Positions 57,684-64,000 of a DNA stretch of 64,000 nucleotides are shown here, in pieces; the first letter of the stretch is position 1, and the number at the start of each line of letters is the position of its first letter. The translations under genes were made by a program, and so were the position numbers. The stretch spans positions 18,894,862-18,958,861 of the forward strand of contig OY997650.1 in NCBI GenBank assembly GCA_963921795.1, in the 5' to 3' direction. The DNA is from Nannobrachium achirus (lineage: Eukaryota > Chordata > Actinopteri > Myctophiformes > Myctophidae). The notes under the pieces were generated by a model. The model did no database searches. It saw only the letters and a program-made list of their open reading frames with translations, and had not been told where the DNA came from.

Positions 57684-60138
57684 AATCTCGCTTCTGTCGG
57701 CACACTGCCATCATCATCCCCTACTTGTCAAATATTTAGTTGCTTGATCAGGTACGTCAATGAGAATGTTTGGACAAATCCCTGTTAGCAGAACTGGTAT
57801 TGATAGAGTGGTGCAGATGTTCCCCATGTATTCAAGAACAGACAGTACAAATACTGTTTTATCTGGTGTGATTATTAGTATTGTGAACTTATTGTGAGTT
57901 TATCGATGACAAACATAATTCAGTAGAACAGAATAACAGGGTGGACAGGTTCAACTGAAAAGTTAATATCTGCACCAGCCAATATCTATCTTTGTAGAAT
58001 GTCGAATGTGACACAGCACTTCCAGTGGAAAAGGGGGAGATGGTGACTTGCATTCTGACCAACTCTGAGGAAATAAATAGTTTTGAGCACATTGCAAACT
58101 ATTTGCATGTGCTCACAATTTCTTGAAAAAAGCACATTGCAGAGCCAGCTTGTAGGTGGCAATACATCAAAAGCAGCCTGTAGTTGTAATTGTAATTGCA
58201 GTTTCTGAGGTTGCATTTAGCATCTAGAATAAATGCCATATACTGTCTGATATGTGATACGGCAGAATTGCCCTCCCAGGGAAAGCCGATGAAAGAAGAT
58301 TATAAACACAGGTGCCAAACCTATACTAATTCACTAGACCCCACTGGGCCCCAAAGATTCGTAGTCAGCTGGGGGCGGAAACCAGAGACTGTTAGAAGAT
58401 GGTGCCTGCAGAGGCTATTCAATCCTCTTGTCTCCTTGTACAGTTTGTCCTCTCTGTCCAACTCATCTCCCCATAGTCAGAGACACAGAAGCCATGTCTG
58501 GCTAGGTTTGGTGTCAGGTGGACAGGGGTTGACTAGGAGGTGGTTTGTACCTCTACCTGCCACATGCTGTCATATCCGTTACCTCAGCATGACCCTACTG
58601 TTTGGAGCTTGTGTCACAAGTGGCTATTATGGGGTTGGGTGAGCCAGTCTGCCCCAGCTGTACTTGCTCTTTGTGTCTGGTCTCACTGCCCCTGGGCAAA
58701 TGGACAGATGTGTGTGACCTACTCTCTACTTTATAGGGTATGACTGAGCACATTGCAACAGATAATTTCAATGACAGAGACATGCTGTTCATGTGTGATA
58801 GTTATTTATGTAGTGCATATTTGCCTGCAATTGTTTGAGCATATGTCTCTTACCAGTATAGATACATTATTCCAAGAATTAAAGAATAATAATTACCTGC
58901 ATATTTGTCAACGAAATGGCAAATGTACAGTATGTCTGTACACCGACCTCAGAATTTGATGAGAATCTGTTCTCTGATTGTGGCTGTGGATTTGTCTTTA
59001 TTTAGTATTGTCAAATAGATAACTTTACTGAAACCCCTTTTTATACAATAGATAAGATGACACAACACAACATAAAGGAACTCTTCACCAGTTTTCAATC
59101 TAATCCTCATATAATTGCTTCTCACTAATGCTATCTATAAGATCACACCATTTCTGTAAACTCACTCTTTAATGCTCACAGACCAGTAAAGCATACGTTA
59201 CAGTGTACGTTCAAAGGGCCATTTGGAAACACACTGAGAGGCGGACTTCCATCCCGAACCCCGGAACGTGCATTATTCATAATACAGTGCTCAACTCATG
59301 TCCTGCGCTCCTCCGCTCAGTTCAAAGCAAAGCCTGCACTGAGCCGAACAAATGCACTGACTGAGCTCTCCTTGAGTGAATGAAAATGCAGAAATACAAT
59401 TGCAATTTCACCAATCTAATGTGTGTAGGCCTACCAGTGTTTTTGTCTTGGACGTCTTGACCAATGAGAAGCAAAGTGTATTGTCTGTAAAGCCATGCAT
59501 GGCGCTACTACCTGTCGCAATTTAGCAAATAAAGTTTTTTTTAGACCTGCAAGCCCATATCAACACTGCAAAGCACAAGACAAGTGACCTCACAAGGTGA
59601 GTTGCACAGCAGTAAATTTACAGAATATTGTGTACGACCTGGCAAAGCAGAAGATGGTGGTTTGAAGAATAGGCTACCACTTTTTCCAAGATGAGCCTAA
59701 GCCTTTCATTTAGTTACAAAGCTGAATATTCATACAGAAGTCAAGAGGCATACTTTAAATAAATACTAGAGCATATCTGAGAATGTGTTTTTATTATAGA
59801 GAGATTATTTTGAAATGCTAATTTACCACAGCCCACCCCTGAGACGCAGAGCAAGTAGACAGAAATGTACATTAGAGAGGTCCAATTATAAGCACACAGT
59901 ACTGTGCATACAGTAACAAGGGAAACCACATGGTTCATCATCATACTTGATCTTTGACCTACAGACTACATCTAGTGTCATAAACTGATATATTTATGAG
60001 GCCACACAGACTTGACTGAGGCTACAGTACAACTTGATTTGGGGGTTTATCACCTCATTGTACCACCAGATGTAAATAAAAGGCATATTTCCTGCATGGA
60101 TCCACTTTGAAGGAAGTTCAAACTCATAAATTAATAAA
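57684..60138. other. Intergenic
   Basis: Contains a 148-codon plus frame (58196-58642) without recognisable domain or coding-like features, and a repeat-like stretch at 59085-59170 (ATATAATTGCTTCTCACTAA) shared with 29070. No gene recognised. Confidence 0.5.
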
Positions 60139-60163
60139 GCTGCTGCTGCTGCTGCTGCTGCTG
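60139..60163 (+). repeat. (GCT)n trinucleotide repeat, 8 units
   Basis: GCTGCTGCT... uninterrupted; not in any recognised frame. Confidence 0.95.
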
Positions 60164-60837
60164 TGGTGATAAGTTAACACTTCTCATTAGGATGTGACAT
60201 CAGCCGTAGCACCTTGGCAGCATCCGTAATTTGGTCTATTATCAATTAGTGGTGGCAGTTTAAGCTTACGCCATCTGTAAGCAAAGGCCTCAAAGCTAAT
60301 TGAAATCTCCTGCCTTATTTATTATTTCTCTTTGGAAAACATGAACTCCCACGCTCGTTCCGGTAACCTAGATCCACTTGCACCTGTCATGCCCACATGC
60401 GTGTGCATGTGTGCCAACTGAGGGTGAACCCCTCTCAGCTTTCCTTTCTTTCCCCAAGTTGCATGCTGGACAGATTACTTTACTGGATAAAGAAAGGAAA
60501 ATACCACTCTTCATGAATATTTATATTGCGGGTGAATATCTGAACATCTTCTGTGTCATTGAGCTGATTTGTCTCCCTCTTAGGGTGTTAGTTCAGGAAC
60601 CACAGCAGCTTGATCAAGGTACAGTAGTCTCCAACTCAACACAAATCTCATGACATTAATTACTAATCACAGAGCAACACAGACGAGAAGGACAGGGAAC
60701 ATGATCTTGAATTTTGGCCTACAACTGTCAAGGAATTGCTATAAGCTGCAAACAACATATTAATATAATAGTTTTACTGTAGTGGTGAGGATTGTAAATT
60801 GAGTTTTGTACATTAGAGTTAACTATAGTAACTTGTG

Positions 60838-62205
60838 GTGGTGGGGGTGCCTGGTGGCTGAGCTAGTAAGTGCATGAGGATCAGAGTTCTAATCAGACTG
60901 ACTACTCATGTCTCCCTTAAGCACAGGGCCGGTTCTAGGGTTCAGGTGGCCCTAAGCAAGATTATTTTAGGTGGCCCCCCACTGACGGACGCGCGCACTT
61001 ATTAACTGTCTTTGAATCGCCAAAACCAAAGTTATAAATAATAATGTCTTCTTCTATCTAGTAGAACATGTGGTGTCTGTTGTTAGCACTCAAGCATGTA
61101 TCTACTAACTACACATAGGGTTGCCAACTCCCAGAGATTCAAATTAGGGATACATCCTGGCCGGCAAGGCGGGCGGCCAAAAATATTTGGGGTTTTGAGG
61201 GGCGGTCAAAACCCCAGAAATGCATAGAAATCTGCATTTTGGCACAGATCAGACAGTTCTACCTATAACACACAATAAAGTTTACAATGGAGGTAAAACA
61301 TTATTAGATCATTCTCTCTGGTTAAAAGCTATTAAAACAGAAACATGTAGGCCTATGCTCTAATGAAAAACATTTCAAAACCAAGATATAACTAGTCTAT
61401 TATAATACATTATCTATTTCTAGACACTGTTTAATTTGTCCAAAAACATGAGTGTAATGTTATAACAAGAAAAAACAACAATTGATTTGAATCAGATTCA
61501 TACAAAACATCACACACATTCATCCTGTGTTCTTTTGGTCTCAAATTGCAACTTGTAGGCCTATTCAACTCTACAGTATGTGGCATATTTTCAGTTCTGT
61601 TGTCTTGTGTGAGATCTAAATTTTATTGCGCATTAAAATAATAAGTAGCATTTGGATAGGGTAGGAGTGGGCAACTTAGATGATGGAGAGGGCCACTATA
61701 TTTCACAATCACTCCAGAGGGCCACAATGCATATTGTAAAAAAAATTGATCTACAAGCATTGCGGTGATCCATTATTTTCAAATTGTTTTAAATTGGAAT
61801 TATTATTATTTAATTTCAAATACATTTATATGTTCGTATGTTAACCTTATGAAATGCAAATACATTGACAAAAAAGACTATAGCACTGGTCATTATGCTA
61901 CTACTATAGACTGAAGTAATTAAAGTGGGTAACAGCTGAAATCAATAATATATCAGTATTCCGATATTAACCTGTGGGTCTTGGCCACATGTCGAGAGGG
62001 CCGCTTCACACTCACTCCACAATGCATATAGTGAAAAATAGCTGATCTACAAGCTCAAAACGCGTTGCAGTCTTCTCCCTGTGATGTGGCCCCCTTATGG
62101 TTGTGGCCCTAAGCGACCGCTTATGTTGCCTATGCCAGGAACCGGCCCTGCTTAAGCATTCCTGTCTTTCAATACTCTCCTACATTAAATAAAGCATAAC
62201 ATACC
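60838..62205 (+). mobile_element. tRNA-derived SINE split by a hAT-like insertion
   Basis: Head 60838-60923 with A-box-like TGGCTGAGCTAGTAAGTGC and B-box-like AGAGTTCTAATCA; tail 62159-62205 with CTGTCTTTCAATACTCTCC and AAATAAAGC. The hAT-like element separates the two halves. Confidence 0.65.
60924..62150. mobile_element. hAT-like element, 1.23 kb, perfect 8-bp target duplication
   Basis: Left end CAGGGCCGGTTCTAGG, right end CCAGGAACCGGCCCTG, flanked by identical CTTAAGCA (60916-60923, 62151-62158). Two inner segments carry ACTCCA(C/G)A...CACAATGCATAT followed by GATCTACAAGC (61748, 62044). No transposase frame. Confidence 0.9.
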
Positions 62206-63720
62206 GGTACCAAACAAATCTTGAGACACTGAGGAGACATATGGGAATATAGTGAAAGCTTCAAGGATTCAATGGACATGCCACAGTGTAAAAAGGACAC
62301 AAGCACAGACGACCAGATTCATTGACAAATACATAAATGTAGGACTTACAGCAAGGCGACAGATATACAGGAAGGTCAAAGCTTAGGCAAAAACTAGTGT
62401 CAAAACCCGATATTTACTTGGAATTGTTTGTCTTCTGAAGGCAAAAAAAATTAGAAAGTGAGAAGGCCAAGGACATGCAGGCAAGGCCAAAAACAAGATA
62501 TGGCAGGCAGAACCTGAAGTGGCACTCTGGAAACCAGGAACAATGGATGGACAAAGGGTCGAGCTCTAAGGCACACACACAGTTCAAGTTTATTATCATG
62601 CGTATATGGCTACAGTTTGTGCTCTGGCTCACTCTACCACAAACACACAACCCAAAAGGCGCACCATTCCAAAACCAACAAACTAAATTAACACTGAAAG
62701 CACATAGATTGTGTACACAATGCACTTGTGTAGACATTATACTGTATACACAATATACAGTACACAATAACATGTTATACAGCATACACATTTCACATCT
62801 GACATGTGTTTAGCAACCTGACTGCCTGACTGGGGATAGAAAGTGCTACTGAGATGGGTCTCTGTGTAATTTGATGTTCCACTAACAATCTTTAGATGGC
62901 AGGAGCGATAACAGAACATGAGCAGGGGCTTGTGCCCACAATGTAACATATACTGTAGTTCACAATCAGGCAGTGAAAACAGGGAGCAGCAGCGCTTAAC
63001 AGTGAGCATTAGATAGGGAAAGTGGGCAAGGATGAGGGCCCAGCTAAGTGCAGGGCTGATTAATGGAGTGGGAACAGCTAAGTATATGGGAATGAGGTGA
63101 GGTGGAATGAATGACTACATGAGTTTAGCCACACAGTACACAGACTGAGGCTATGGTACAATGACCAGATGTCCCAGCTGGATTTTAATTTTAATATTCT
63201 TTACCATTTTCACCACAGTTAAAACTAGAAAAGTGTGATCCTCGGAGCACAGGTCTCTGCCAGGCCTATCCAGGGCTCGCAAACTGTGGTCACTTGGAAT
63301 GGGATCAGAAAATCTTACTTTTAAATCTTGATCACATAACCCCAGAGATGTATTATCGATTTATTTGTGTGAGACAAAATCTGTAGGAGTAGTAGCAAAA
63401 GGTAGGTGTGTTTTAAAGAAAACAAACTATGGCAGAAAATGTAATTTGCTAAAAATCAAAAATCAAAAATCCTTCAGCAGCAAGTTCAACGGCCCACAGA
63501 GCAGAGAGAGATTGGCCCACTGGCTTGTCTATCATCTGAATACTGGCCCAGGAGTCCCACCCAAACATTTATACAAGCCCACAACTGCCTTGATGAATTG
63601 TAGATCTTCTATGTTCGGCTCCGGTTGGGGTCAAGATGCCAGGGCCGAATTTATGTCCCAGTCCGGTCCTGCCTGGCGGAGACAATAATATTAGTTTTTA
63701 GTGCTTACATAGAAGTTTAT
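62206..63720. other. Intergenic, right part
   Basis: No gene recognised. 62585-62660 (GTTCAAGTTTATTATCATGC) and 62876-62960 look like fragments of dispersed repeats. Confidence 0.45.
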
Positions 63721-63772
63721 CATGTTCTGCTCTGTTGTAAGGTGCAGTCACTAGTATGCTAGCCTCGGAAAC

Positions 63773-63811
63773 CCAGGCTTCATTTGGCGATCGGAAGAAA
63801 ATGAAGCCTGG
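63773..63811. repeat. 13-bp-arm inverted repeat
   Basis: CCAGGCTTCATTT and AAATGAAGCCTGG around 13 bases; possibly part of a MITE running off the window. Confidence 0.7.
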
Positions 63812-63858
63812 TCGATCGCGTTATGATCACTGTTGGAGGAAGTGTAGAATTTCCCTAA

Positions 63859-63990
63859 CCAATCAGAGTGCAGAGAACGTCACACCGAATGTGTTGACGT
63901 CATGACGCAGCAGCGTTCTCTGCGCTGAGCAGAGCAGCAGAGGGGGGAGGGGGGAGGAGAACACATGCTATTGGTCGGAGACTTGCGGTG
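63859..63990. promoter_or_regulatory. Promoter-like patch at the right edge
   Basis: CCAAT at 63859-63863, a perfect CRE (TGACGTCA) at 63895-63902, then G-rich sequence (63940-63958) with raised CpG. It could be the promoter of a gene beyond the window or part of a repeat. Confidence 0.3.
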
Positions 63991-64000
63991 AGACTCGCCG

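Noticed and set aside
58196-58642. A 148-codon plus frame in intergenic DNA
   Set aside because: No domain, no clear splice context and no recognisable similarity.

Overview
The window is vertebrate nuclear DNA, most likely from a ray-finned (teleost-type) fish. It has short exons in long introns, GT-AG splice sites, no operons or Shine-Dalgarno starts, many (CA)n/(GT)n microsatellites, tRNA-derived SINEs and a dense load of small DNA transposons. All three protein genes are recognisable orthologues of vertebrate genes. The exact species cannot be read from the sequence.

Layout. (1) Positions 1775-17819, minus strand: the 5' half of the insulin-degrading enzyme gene (ide). Eleven exons encode 474 complete codons plus 2 nt and include the HFCEH zinc site; the 3' half lies off the left edge. 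(2) Positions 17820-19133: a 1.3-kb head-to-head intergenic interval that should hold both promoters. (3) Positions 19134-38038, plus strand: a complete kynurenine 3-monooxygenase gene (kmo), 15 exons, 470 aa. (4) Positions 38039-40905: the tail-to-tail gap, with a kmo poly(A) signal and a decayed LINE fragment. (5) Positions 40906-50471, minus strand: a complete opsin-3/encephalopsin gene (opn3), four exons, 392 aa. (6) Positions 50472-64000: upstream flank and intergenic DNA made largely of repeats, with a possible promoter-like patch at the extreme right edge.

The kmo-opn3 tail-to-tail pair matches the human 1q43 arrangement. ide is on a different chromosome from that pair in human, so ide beside kmo is a lineage-specific neighbourhood. 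The three genes do not form a pathway: IDE degrades insulin and other small peptides, KMO makes 3-hydroxykynurenine in tryptophan catabolism at the mitochondrial outer membrane, and OPN3 is a retinal-binding GPCR.

Most of the unusual signal is in the repeats. There are seven TTAA-flanked inverted-repeat elements, two of them abutting on one TTAA and one a giant palindrome split by nested DNA. At least eight hAT-like elements with 8-bp target duplications are present, two of them with perfect duplications. A hairpin family with the core GATCTACAAGC has 13 exact copies in several unrelated contexts. A dispersed repeat carries ten perfect CCATATATGG (CArG/SRF-type) sites. A four-tract telomeric G-quadruplex motif begins about 16 nt after the opn3 stop codon. 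A long foldback element sits about 30 bp from the opn3 exon 1 splice donor.
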